In this document: piece after piece, positions 25,242 to 33,072 of the stretch
Numbering within the stretch: the first letter of the stretch is position 1
How the letters are laid out: every line of letters starts with the position of its first letter
Origin: JACGMN01 sp964522635
Lineage (GTDB): Archaea > Halobacteriota > Syntropharchaeia > Alkanophagales > Methanospirareceae
DNA length: 35,861 nt
Direction: 5' to 3'
Assembly: GCA_964522635.1 (NCBI GenBank)
Contig: CAZFWT010000008.1
Coordinates: 1 to 35,861, forward strand
Translations under genes and position numbers: made by a program
Notes under the pieces: model-generated
Database searches by the model: none
Told to the model about the DNA's origin: nothing
What the model saw: only the letters and a program-made list of their open reading frames with translations

Positions 25242-26867
25242 TCAGTGCACCTCCCTGACCGCTTCGGCGAGCACGGTTACTAAATCCTTTATCTCGATCT
25301 TCACATCGCGGCCTTGCGGGAGTTCACCCAGTTGCGCACACCGCAGGTGCGCCTGACATTTCGGGCATGCAGTCACGAGCAGCTCGCTACCGGTTGCCGT
25401 CGCCTCTTCCAACCGGGTCAACTGCATCCGTCGATGCGCGCTACCGCAGCCCACCCATGCGTTCGGACCACCACAGCAGTTCGCGATCTCTCGTGCATGC
25501 GCCATCTCGTTGACCGTAAATCCAGCCTCGTGGAGCAGGTATCGGGGAGCGTCATACACTCCGAGCATTTTACCTAACCTGCAGGGATCCTGATACGTGA
25601 CACTTATTCGCTGCTCGCTGTCCGCTGACACTGCGTCGAATTGCAGGTCACCACGCTCCACCAGCTCTTGCAAGAGCTCGGAGATGTGCAGGACTTCGAA
25701 GTCGAACTCCACAAATTCCGGATATTTCTGCTTCAGTATCCAGTAGCCCTCGGGGCATGAGCAGACCACGCGCTTCGCGCCCGTCTCTCTGAGCAGTGCG
25801 GCATTGTACCGGGCAAGCGCCCGGAACGTCTCGTCATCACCGATCCAGTAAAGATCGTGCCCGCAGCATTTCTCACGCTCTGCAATCGCGGGCGTTACGC
25901 CTGCACGGTTCATCAAGAAGACCGCATCGCGCGGGATGCTCGCTATTTCCGCGCCAATGCGCTCAAAGGGCAGATCCACGGTGCATCCAATGTCCTTAAA
26001 GAGGAATTGATAGAGCGGTACGCAGCCGGTGAAGTATACCAGCTCGCCCCGCGCGCTTGTTTTAAGGTCCCTAAACAGAGCGCGTCTCATCCCGCCATCC
26101 ACCTCGGTCTGCGACATGATGCGCGCCGATGAGACGAAGAGGTTGCCATGACTCGGGTTCGGCTCGTAGCCCTCAAAAAGCCTCCGCCGCCGCACGCGCC
26201 GTATGAATTCAGGGAAATCGACCACCGCGGGACAGACGTCCTTACAGCGCCCGCAGGTAAGACAATCGAAGGCCACCTGCTCGACGTCGTCGGTGAACCC
26301 GAAGAGGGCATGGCCAACCGTAACCCGGGGCGAAAAGGGCTTTGCTTCTGAAACGGGACAGATAGAGGTGCATTTGCCACATTCTGCGCAGTAATATACC
26401 GCGGTATCAGCGATGATGCTCTCTAATTCCTCTGGCTCGCCTTTGGGGCGTTCCACCCGCACTTCATTCTTGCCCAGGTTCCGCACCTCGTTCACGAACT
26501 CCGTAATACTGCGCGCGAACTTCCCGCCCTCGACTGATGCGAAATACTCAAGGCTCAAACGTCTCTGGTCGATCCCGATGGCGCCCAGCAAGTTCTTGAG
26601 CATCTGGACGCGCTGCGCTGCCTTTTCGTTTCCCGAGAGGTAACTGCAGTCACCAGGATGACAGGCCGCGATCAGAACCCCGTCAAACCCGCGTTCAAAT
26701 GCACGGAGCACGAAGTAGGGGTCTACGCGGCCCGAGCAGAGCACGCGCACGATTCGCACCCCTGGTGGATAGTGGAGCTTCGTGGCTCCTGACAGGTCTG
26801 CGCTTGCATACGCGCACCCGGTACAGCAGAATACTACAATTCGCGGCTCAAAGTCCTCTTCGGTCAT
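25242..26867 (-). CDS. MvhD-HdrC-HdrB/HdrD fusion protein
   Basis: A 541-residue fusion. Residues 10-135 form an MvhD (FrhD/VhuD) [2Fe-2S] domain with Cys14, 15, 18, 44, 69 and 74 (FCCTGCAYA, LCSGR, CHPGDCSY). Residues 160-212 form an HdrC-like ferredoxin (CAECGKCTSICP and CLTCGRCKDVCP). Residues 275-510 carry two CCG domains. The second is canonical: Cys429-x34-Cys464Cys465-x35-Cys501-x2-Cys504, expected to bind a noncubane [4Fe-4S] cluster as in HdrB. The first is altered: Cys282-x51-Cys334Cys335-x33-Cys369-x-Cys371. It would link an HdrA flavin centre to a disulfide or thiol-type active site within one polypeptide. GGAGG lies about 13 bases before the ATG. Confidence 0.9.
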   Translation of the reverse strand: MTEEDFEPRIVVFCCTGCAYASADLSGATKLHYPPGVRIVRVLCSGRVDPYFVLRAFERGFDGVLIAACHPGDCSYLSGNEKAAQRVQMLKNLLGAIGIDQRRLSLEYFASVEGGKFARSITEFVNEVRNLGKNEVRVERPKGEPEELESIIADTAVYYCAECGKCTSICPVSEAKPFSPRVTVGHALFGFTDDVEQVAFDCLTCGRCKDVCPAVVDFPEFIRRVRRRRLFEGYEPNPSHGNLFVSSARIMSQTEVDGGMRRALFRDLKTSARGELVYFTGCVPLYQFLFKDIGCTVDLPFERIGAEIASIPRDAVFLMNRAGVTPAIAEREKCCGHDLYWIGDDETFRALARYNAALLRETGAKRVVCSCPEGYWILKQKYPEFVEFDFEVLHISELLQELVERGDLQFDAVSADSEQRISVTYQDPCRLGKMLGVYDAPRYLLHEAGFTVNEMAHAREIANCCGGPNAWVGCGSAHRRMQLTRLEEATATGSELLVTACPKCQAHLRCAQLGELPQGRDVKIEIKDLVTVLAEAVREVH

Positions 26868-26884
26868 GAATGCCTAAATTCCTC

Positions 26885-29611
26885 CTAGGCGATCGCCTCG
26901 ATCATGGCGGTGAGCTGTTCTAACGTGGAAGTGCAATATCTGATAGCTCGGGTGGGGCAGGCAACGGCACAGGCACCGCAACCCTGGCAGATCGCCTCTT
27001 TAACGGTCGCGATTGGGAACCCGTCTGATTCCTGCAGTCTGATCGCATTGTATTCACAGACCTGCGCACAGAGTCCGCAGCCGCGGCACAGCGTCTCATC
27101 CACACGCACAATCCAGGGATCAATGGTGAGATACTCGTGTGCGAGGATAGTGCTACATGCTCGTGAGGCCGCTGCATCCGCCTGCACCACGCACTCATCC
27201 AGCGAGGTGGGAAACAGCGCAGAGCCGCAGACGAAGACGCCCCTGGTTGGCGTGTCAACCGGCGTGAAATTCATCCGCGGTCGTTCTCGTGCTTCGATGA
27301 AGAAGCCCTGCTCGTTGAGGGGAATTCCGAGCAGCTCATGCAGGTGCTCATGCCCTGTTGAGGGCACCATCGGGGTGCTGAGCACGATCAAATCGGGCTT
27401 TATCAGGAGCTCTTCTCCCAGGAGCAGGTCAAAGACCGAGATAATCCCCGCGTTCAACTCCGGCGGGCGGTCCCGTGTGTACCGGACGAAGATCACCCCT
27501 TTTTCGCGCGCCTCCTTGTACTTCAATTCCCCTGTTCCGTACGTCTTGATCTCCTGGTAGAGCACGAAGATCTGCGCGTCGGGATTACAGTCCTTCGCCC
27601 GTACCGCATTGGTTACCAGCTCGATACTGCTGTATTTCGGGTACACGCCTTGGTTCTGCACCGCATCCTGCATCATAACGATAGTGCCCGCGACCGCTGA
27701 ACCGGCAAGCAGTGCAGCAAACTCGGCCTGCGTGACCACGTTTTTAGTTGCTCCGTAGCCAAACCACCCGTGAGGACTAACTGCTTGTGCCCCTATTGCG
27801 ACAACGACGGCACCGCACTCGATTTCCTCTTCACTGCCTGCGGCTCTTAGCCTCACCGTGAATGCGCCTGGTTGTCCCCCCCAATCGGTCAATTCAGCGT
27901 TCGTATAAACGGTTACCCGCTCGTTCCTGGTCACATCCTCTTTGAGTCGGGCAAAAATATCAGATGCCCGTTCACCCGTGGGGAAAGCATCAACCGTATT
28001 CAGGGCGCCGCCCAGTTCAGACGCCTTCTCGATCACGGTTACCTCGTATCCAGCAGTAGCAATCTCCAGCGCTGCGGTCATGCCGGACACGCCGCCACCG
28101 ATAACGAGCGCTCGCGGGATCACCGGGTACCGTTCTATCGACTCTTCGGGCTGATGCCGCAGCCGCTCGATAGCCATGGTGATGAGCTCGCCCGCTACCT
28201 CGGTCGCTTCCTCGCGGTTATGTACCCAGGCACACTGCTCCCGTATGTTCGCAATTCCCAGCGAGTACGGGGGTAGTCCTGCGTTCGCACACGCGGCACT
28301 CAGGAACGATTCACTACCCCGGGGACTGCATCCGGCAAAGACGACCCTGTTCAGATGATGTTCACGTACGCCGCGCGTTATTTTTTCCTTTGCCGTTTCA
28401 CACGTTGTCAACTCTGTGTCAACGTGCATAACGTTATCGTGACTCCGCACGCGCTCCGCGACCGCGGCGATATCAACGTTATTACTGATCTCGCCCTCGC
28501 AGCCGCAGATAAAGACGCCAATTCGCGGCGCTTCACCCAGAGGGGCACTCTCTTCTGGCGTTTCAGTGTGCTGATCACTGCGCTTCACGAACCGCGCGGC
28601 CTTCACCGCCGCCGCACTGCCCTGCGCGATGCTGTCGTGTACTTTCATTGGGCCATTAGCACAGCCAGAGACAAAAATCCCGGGCACACTCGTCTCCACG
28701 GGATTGGTGGCACTCGTTGCTGGGTAGCCGAAAGGATCTTGTGTGACACCGAGAATCTCGGTAAGCTCGTTCAGCGTCTTCGAAGGCAGCAGGCCAACAG
28801 CAATCACCACCAGATCGAATACCAGATGCTCGATCGTCCCCGCGGCAAAGTTCTCATACTTGAGGAGCAATGGCTCGGCGCTCGTATCTTGGTGAACAGG
28901 GCTATCGCAAGGAATGACTTCAGGCACGCGCGACCTAATGTAGCGCACGCCGGGGTCGTTCTTGAGCTCATCCACCAACTGCTCATCCCGGCCAAAGACC
29001 CGCAGATCAATGTAAAAGAGCGCGACCTCAATCTCGGGGAACCGCTGCCTGACAACCTTCGCATCACGCGCGGTACAAGCACAGCAAACGGTGGAGCACA
29101 GCTCATTCTCCGTACAGCGCGAGCCCACGCACTGGATGAAGCCGATTTTACGAACAGGCCTGCCATTTGAAGGTCGAGTCAGCTCCCCGGTCTTCGTTGC
29201 GGCCCGCAGCATTCGTTCAAATTCCAGAGCGGTAACGACATCTGGATGGTCAAGATTATAACCCGCTGAAACGTTCTCGAAGATCTCATAGCCCGGCGCC
29301 AGGATGATACTCCCAACCGCAAGTACACGGCCTGAGACGGTCAATCGGAAATCGCCCGCATTACCCGAAAGGGCTTCTACGGTACTGCCCAGTAAGAGCT
29401 CTATGTTTGGATGGTTCTCAACCTCAGCGAGCCACGGCGCTAACCCGATTTTGCATTCTGCGAGTTCAGCCACCTTCCCGCCGAGCGCCTGACGCTGCTC
29501 GATGAGATATACCCTGAACCCGGAATGAGCGAGATCGAGCGCCGCTGAAATACCGGAAATGCCGCCCCCAATGACCGCAACTCCCATAGGCACTTTTTTC
29601 TCGGCCCTCAT
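26885..29611 (-). CDS. tandem HdrA-HdrA fusion flavoprotein
   Basis: A 908-residue protein with two HdrA modules. Half one (residues about 1-345) matches the separate QmoA-like gene: VAVIGGGISGISAALDLA, FIQCVGSRCTENELCSTVCC and IFVSGCANGPMKVHDSIAQG. However, NDCSIC is reduced to AECKIG and the inserted ferredoxin is deleted. Half two (about 365-908) matches the separate 565-residue HdrA: GVFICGCEGEISNN, ANIREQCAWVH, LVIGGGVSGMTAALEIA. It ends with two [4Fe-4S] motifs (CRGCGLCAQVCE, CQGCGACAVACP). A longer frame to 29812 would overlap the DHH gene by 128 bases. The ATG at 29611 with AGGTTAT upstream is chosen, and 29587 is the alternative. Confidence 0.88.
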   Translation of the reverse strand: MRAEKKVPMGVAVIGGGISGISAALDLAHSGFRVYLIEQRQALGGKVAELAECKIGLAPWLAEVENHPNIELLLGSTVEALSGNAGDFRLTVSGRVLAVGSIILAPGYEIFENVSAGYNLDHPDVVTALEFERMLRAATKTGELTRPSNGRPVRKIGFIQCVGSRCTENELCSTVCCACTARDAKVVRQRFPEIEVALFYIDLRVFGRDEQLVDELKNDPGVRYIRSRVPEVIPCDSPVHQDTSAEPLLLKYENFAAGTIEHLVFDLVVIAVGLLPSKTLNELTEILGVTQDPFGYPATSATNPVETSVPGIFVSGCANGPMKVHDSIAQGSAAAVKAARFVKRSDQHTETPEESAPLGEAPRIGVFICGCEGEISNNVDIAAVAERVRSHDNVMHVDTELTTCETAKEKITRGVREHHLNRVVFAGCSPRGSESFLSAACANAGLPPYSLGIANIREQCAWVHNREEATEVAGELITMAIERLRHQPEESIERYPVIPRALVIGGGVSGMTAALEIATAGYEVTVIEKASELGGALNTVDAFPTGERASDIFARLKEDVTRNERVTVYTNAELTDWGGQPGAFTVRLRAAGSEEEIECGAVVVAIGAQAVSPHGWFGYGATKNVVTQAEFAALLAGSAVAGTIVMMQDAVQNQGVYPKYSSIELVTNAVRAKDCNPDAQIFVLYQEIKTYGTGELKYKEAREKGVIFVRYTRDRPPELNAGIISVFDLLLGEELLIKPDLIVLSTPMVPSTGHEHLHELLGIPLNEQGFFIEARERPRMNFTPVDTPTRGVFVCGSALFPTSLDECVVQADAAASRACSTILAHEYLTIDPWIVRVDETLCRGCGLCAQVCEYNAIRLQESDGFPIATVKEAICQGCGACAVACPTRAIRYCTSTLEQLTAMIEAIA

Positions 29612-29684
29612 TGCAGATAACCTTTTTTGTTTTCGTCGTGCGTTCCTTACAGGACTCGGCTGGGTACGCGCAATTAGTTGGGAC

Positions 29685-31076
29685 TCACTTCTTCTGCTCG
29701 CCGATGAGAGCATCGAGAATCGTGATGAATTGCTCCTCCTTACCATCGGGAATGGACGCGCCCGCAGCCACCGGGTGTCCGCCACCGACGCCGCCGACTT
29801 CGTTCGCTGCACGTTCCATCGCTGTAGCGAGGTTGATACCCGTTGCGCCCGCGAGGAGTTCTTTGTGACAGCGTCCGGAGATCTTCGTCTCGACCTGCTT
29901 GCCGTCCTCTACCCGTTCCTTTTTATTGAACCCGATCACGGGCTTATCGGTGCAGAGATAATCGGCCACGATGCCCGCTACGGTACCGGTAACGCCGCCC
30001 TCCTGCACATAGAAGTAGTAGAGATTGTTGAGACCTTTTACCGCGCCCTCACCGCCCTCCAAACGATTCAACTCAGAGACGAGTTTTGCCTGGATATTTG
30101 CGTAGAGCATGGTCGCTTCTTCTCTCAACCGCGCCTCTCGCAGGCAGAGCCCGATTCCGAGCCCTGATTTACCCAGTCGCCCGCAGGCGTCAATCACCCG
30201 CATCAAATCATAGCCATTCGGGATCACCTCGCAATGCAGGCGGTACGTCGCTCCAACCAGCACGTCTTCGCTGATCCCGGCGTGCTGCGATTCCCGCAGG
30301 AGCGCCAAGAGCGCTGCAGTCAGCCGCGCTTCTTCGTCTTCCGTCAGATCGGTCACCTCTCGAGTGCCCTCGATCTTAATCTGATTCAATAATGCGGTAA
30401 CCCATTCAGGCTTGCCAGCAAGGGGTGTATATGGATCGGTGGACGAGAATATCAGCTCCTGGAGTTTCCCATCGCCGAACTTCAGCCCCGTTTTGGTGGA
30501 AATGACACCTTCCCGAAGTGCCTCATCAACAATTAATTTGTTCACACCTGAGCTGAGATCGAGCTTGTCGCCCATAGTGCCGGCGATCGCAAGCCCCGCA
30601 AGATCGATATTCCCCCTCTTCTCTCCCGCGAGACGCCGTGCCACGAGATACGAGAGCCCCGCAGCGCATATGGTGCTCCCGCGTTCGTTAACCAGGTCTC
30701 GTGCCTCTGCAGCGCTGAGACAGCAAGGATTGATGAGGACTGAAGAGGGCGTGCTCAGTACGGGAACGGACGCGGAGGGGGCGTGATGATCAATAATGAC
30801 CACTGCACGCTCTTTGAGATGCTCTGCGAGCAAATCGGACTGTGCCGTGCCCATATCACAAATCAGTATCAAATCCTCGTCCAGGCCCCGAACGAACGAG
30901 TCTTCCAGTTTATTTACGATCGTTACATGAAACTGAATGCCCTGCCGGCAGAGCGCAGTACACAGGATACCCGCGGCCGTAATGCCGTCGGCGTCGTAGT
31001 GCGAGATAACCCGTGCATAGTCGTGCTGGGCGATGATCCTCGCTGCCGTTTCCACGCTCTTTTGCAGTGTTGCCAT
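29685..31076 (-). CDS. DHH/DHHA1 phosphoesterase, archaeal RecJ-like (GAN type)
   Basis: A 463-residue RecJ-like nuclease. Motifs: VISHYDADGITAAG (first metal Asp pair), LILICDMGTAQ, VVIIDHHAP (the DHH triad), GTMGDKLDLS, and the C-terminal DHHA1 signature GGVGGGHPVAAGA. The architecture and length match archaeal GINS-associated or RecJ-type 5'-3' exonucleases acting in replication and repair. It is the first gene of the minus-strand run ending in the Hdr genes, 73 bases before the tandem HdrA. No functional link to Hdr is evident, so it may merely share a promoter. Confidence 0.88.
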   Translation of the reverse strand: MATLQKSVETAARIIAQHDYARVISHYDADGITAAGILCTALCRQGIQFHVTIVNKLEDSFVRGLDEDLILICDMGTAQSDLLAEHLKERAVVIIDHHAPSASVPVLSTPSSVLINPCCLSAAEARDLVNERGSTICAAGLSYLVARRLAGEKRGNIDLAGLAIAGTMGDKLDLSSGVNKLIVDEALREGVISTKTGLKFGDGKLQELIFSSTDPYTPLAGKPEWVTALLNQIKIEGTREVTDLTEDEEARLTAALLALLRESQHAGISEDVLVGATYRLHCEVIPNGYDLMRVIDACGRLGKSGLGIGLCLREARLREEATMLYANIQAKLVSELNRLEGGEGAVKGLNNLYYFYVQEGGVTGTVAGIVADYLCTDKPVIGFNKKERVEDGKQVETKISGRCHKELLAGATGINLATAMERAANEVGGVGGGHPVAAGASIPDGKEEQFITILDALIGEQKK

Positions 31077-31129
31077 TGTGAAAGACGTGCCGAGAACTCA
31101 CTAAACAATTCGAAAAGAGGAAGCCTTTT

Positions 31130-31138
31130 CTTAAATAA
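31130..31138. promoter_or_regulatory. TATA-like element between the DHH gene and tRNA-Arg
   Basis: CTTAAATAA reads as a TATA box on both strands. On the plus strand it lies about 38 bases before tRNA-Arg (31172). On the minus strand it lies about 55 bases before the DHH gene start (31076). One element may serve both. Confidence 0.45.
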
Positions 31139-31171
31139 CCCCCTCTTTATTCTCGGTCGTTCAGGTTCACG

Positions 31172-31246
31172 GGGCGTGTGGCCTAGCAAGGATATGGCGG
31201 CAGCCTCCTAAGCTGCAAATCACGGGTTCGAATCCCGTCACGCCCG
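31172..31246 (+). tRNA. tRNA-Arg(CCT)
   Basis: A complete 75-base cloverleaf. The acceptor GGGCGTG pairs with CACGCCC, followed by discriminator G31246. The anticodon stem is GCAGC/GCTGC with loop CTCCTAA, so the anticodon CCT is at 31207-31209. The T arm is ACGGG-TTCGAAT-CCCGT. No intron is present and CCA is not encoded. Its last nine bases overlap the 3' end of the convergent PRC-barrel gene. Confidence 0.96.
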
Positions 31247-31495
31247 TACACGAATCTTCTGCGTGTCCACCACGATGACGTCCTTCACCGCGCTCACGGC
31301 ATCAAACGGGATGAAGATGTAACCATCCTCCTCCTTGAACTTGCTCGCGTCCAGCTCATCCGAGGGTCTGACCACGAGCTCGCGCAGTAACCCGGTGTTC
31401 GATTCAGCCACAATATTGTGCAGAATGCCCATTTCACTGCCGTCAGAGTCCACCACCCGCTTATTACTCAACTTCAGTACCGATATCTTTACCAT
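31238..31495 (-). CDS. PRC-barrel domain protein
   Basis: An 85-residue PRC-barrel protein with the pattern KLSNKRVVDSDGSEMGILHN, the first beta-hairpin, then LLRELVVRPSDELD, and a C-terminal YIFIPFDAVSAVKDVIVVD. Short stand-alone PRC-barrel proteins are abundant in euryarchaea and have been suggested to act in RNA metabolism or division; the function here is unassigned. The stop codon (31238-31240) and final Arg/Ala codons lie within the acceptor stem of convergent tRNA-Arg, a nine-base overlap. A GGAGAGGAG ribosome region precedes the ATG. Confidence 0.9.
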   Translation of the reverse strand: MVKISVLKLSNKRVVDSDGSEMGILHNIVAESNTGLLRELVVRPSDELDASKFKEEDGYIFIPFDAVSAVKDVIVVDTQKIRVRA

Positions 31496-31562
31496 TTTCG
31501 GTTCTCCTCTCCTCTATCTACACACATTCACCTTCACTCTATATCAATCTTCTTATTCTATC

Positions 31563-31608
31563 CTATCTATCTATCTATCTATCGATCTATCGATCTATCT
31601 CTCTCTCG
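31563..31608. repeat. ATCT/ATCG tetranucleotide tract
   Basis: A short microsatellite made mostly of ATCT units with two ATCG variants, ending in CTCTCTCTC. It covers the final codons and the TAG stop (31587-31589) of the NAD kinase gene and part of the gap upstream of the PRC-barrel gene. Confidence 0.85.
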
Positions 31609-32435
31609 TCCTCGACCCGTAATTTATTACGGAGTTTCAAGAAGTGCTTATCCCCGAGTTTGACGAAAAAGGCAGGTTCGCCTCTCGTAACGTTTATGCG
31701 CTCCTCTTTTCGAATCGCGCGGTAATATTGCCCATCGATGACGAGCTCGGCGTCCTTCTCTTCCAGCAGTTGGAAACTGATCTCGCTCTCGATATCGACG
31801 ACAGTAGGCCGTGCAGAGAGCTTAAAGGGCGCGATGGGCACGATAATCGTCGCATTCACCCGGGGATCGACGATCGGACCGCCGGCACTCATGGCATACG
31901 CAGTACTCCCGGTGGGCGTCGCGAAGATCACGCCGTCCGCTCGCAGCCGCTCCAGCTCCTCGCCATCAATGAGTATGGCGAAGTGGAGCATCTTTCCCGG
32001 TCGTGAGGTGATGGCGACCACTTCGTTCATTGCGCAGGGCATCGTTTCCTCGTTGCCGCTGATGTGAACAGCAAGCCGCTCCTTTTGCTCGACCTCAAAC
32101 CCCTGCGCCAGGCTCGTGAGCGTTGCGACACTGGCTTCCGGCTGCACCTCAGCCAGGAATCCGATCGCACCCGTGTTAATACCGACCACCGGTGTGGTGC
32201 TCTTCACCGCATGCAGGGACCGGAGAATCGTCCCATCGCCGCCGACACAGACAAGGAGATCAATGTCCATCTCATCCACCGGTATGCCGTCCCGCTGCAG
32301 CTTTGCAGCAGTCGTCTCGTCAAGGACAACCGGGATCTGGTCTTCGAGCGCGGCCACGAGGTGCCGTACCACTGCGAGATCCTCAGATCGCCCTTTACAC
32401 GTTATTCCGATCCGTTTCGGCCTCTTGTTTGTCAT
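31587..32435 (-). CDS. nadK: NAD kinase
   Basis: A 282-residue NAD(H) kinase that makes NADP. The catalytic GGDGTILRSLH motif and NTGAIGFLAE are present, followed by ATPTGSTAYAMSAGGPIV, the nucleotide-binding loop, and PIAPFKLSARPTV. Length is normal for archaeal NadK. The last residues (EREIDR) and stop codon are encoded by the tetranucleotide tract and have no family constraint. Its ATG overlaps the stop of the upstream nac gene by four bases (32432-32435), indicating coupled translation. Confidence 0.95.
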   Translation of the reverse strand: MTNKRPKRIGITCKGRSEDLAVVRHLVAALEDQIPVVLDETTAAKLQRDGIPVDEMDIDLLVCVGGDGTILRSLHAVKSTTPVVGINTGAIGFLAEVQPEASVATLTSLAQGFEVEQKERLAVHISGNEETMPCAMNEVVAITSRPGKMLHFAILIDGEELERLRADGVIFATPTGSTAYAMSAGGPIVDPRVNATIIVPIAPFKLSARPTVVDIESEISFQLLEEKDAELVIDGQYYRAIRKEERINVTRGEPAFFVKLGDKHFLKLRNKLRVEDEREIDR

Positions 32436-32818
32436 TCCTCAGCGAGCCTGAAAATCGCCTCTGCCAGATCGCCGTTCGTCTCCATCAATGCCGCGCGCGC
32501 TTCCTCCTCGCTGCACCCTGCTTTCTCCATAACGATTGCCACGTCCTCCGCAGAGATACTCAGCTCGGGCGCGGCTTCAGCCTCCGCCTCTGCTCGCGGA
32601 CGTTTGATCGGCGTGCCCGTGATCTGGTACATCTTCGCGCCCTGCGTGTCCATTACCGTGACGGCAGCATCCTCAAAGACGAGTTCATAGTCTGCAGTTC
32701 GAATGACTACCTGCTCGACGTCGGTCAGCTCTTCGAGGCTGATTCCCAGCTGCTTCATCTGCTGGCTTAAAAGCTTCGGATTCAAGCCGCCGACACCCTT
32801 ACGAAATCCACCGCGCAT
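32432..32818 (-). CDS. nac: nascent polypeptide-associated complex protein
   Basis: A 128-residue archaeal NAC. It has the N-terminal MRGGFRKGVGGLNPKLLSQQMKQLGI, the ribosome-binding lead, a NAC domain with VVIRTADYELVFEDAAV and GAKMYQITG, and a C-terminal UBA domain (ISAEDVAIVMEKAGCSEEEARAAL). It binds nascent chains at the ribosome. An acidic Ala/Glu linker joins the two domains. A GGTGA ribosome site lies seven bases before the ATG and an own TATA box is present. Confidence 0.95.
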   Translation of the reverse strand: MRGGFRKGVGGLNPKLLSQQMKQLGISLEELTDVEQVVIRTADYELVFEDAAVTVMDTQGAKMYQITGTPIKRPRAEAEAEAAPELSISAEDVAIVMEKAGCSEEEARAALMETNGDLAEAIFRLAEE

Positions 32819-32855
32819 GTTCCGTTCACCTTTTTATTCTGATGAGCAGTACCAG

Positions 32856-32864
32856 TATATAGTA
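32856..32864 (-). promoter_or_regulatory. TATA box of nac-nadK
   Basis: Minus-strand CTATATACT lies about 40 bases before the nac ATG (32818), with a GGTGAAC ribosome site between. Confidence 0.5.
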
Positions 32865-32901
32865 GGGCAGGTAAAGAATAAACCACGTTACGGTATCTTA
32901 A

Positions 32902-32910
32902 TTTTTAAGT
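32902..32910 (+). promoter_or_regulatory. possible TATA element for tRNA-Val
   Basis: TTTTTAAGT is the only TATA-like element in the roughly 120 bases before tRNA-Val. At about 70 bases from the gene it would imply a longer 5' leader than usual. Confidence 0.25.
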
Positions 32911-32980
32911 TTGTGCTTGCTAACTAACGGCTGCAGAGCTGAGGGTGGAGCAGTAGTAGAGTAGAGTAAAGGAGAAGAGA

Positions 32981-33054
32981 GGGCCCGTGGTCTAGCTGGT
33001 TATGACGTCGCCTTTACGAGGCGAAGGTCATGCGTTCGAATCGCATCGGGCCCA
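32981..33054 (+). tRNA. tRNA-Val(TAC)
   Basis: A complete 74-base cloverleaf. The acceptor GGGCCCG pairs with CGGGCCC, followed by discriminator A33054. The anticodon stem is TCGCC/GGCGA with loop TTTACGA, so TAC is at 33015-33017. The T arm is ATGCG-TTCGAAT-CGCAT. No intron and no encoded CCA. A tyrosine recombinase gene starts 77 bases downstream, which makes this tRNA a candidate integration site. Confidence 0.96.
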
Positions 33055-33072
33055 TTCGCTACAGTGGATGAA

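Noticed and set aside
28355..29170. Plus-strand frame of 271 codons inside the tandem HdrA gene
   Set aside because: It is antisense to conserved Cys and FAD motifs, with no ribosome site or recognisable sequence; a shadow frame.
22225..29611. Selenocysteine (in-frame TGA) in the Hdr proteins, as in some methanococci
   Set aside because: All Hdr frames are continuous with Cys codons at the expected positions and no in-frame TGA interrupts them.
29612..29812. Longer N-terminus for the tandem HdrA gene starting at 29812
   Set aside because: The extra 67 residues overlap the 3' end of the DHH gene, are Ser/Arg-rich and show no family resemblance. The ATG at 29611 leads directly into the FAD-binding motif.
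31335..31663. Plus-strand frames with Tyr-Leu-Ser-Ile repeats
   Set aside because: The repeats are the translation of the tetranucleotide tract, and the rest is antisense to PRC-barrel and nadK.
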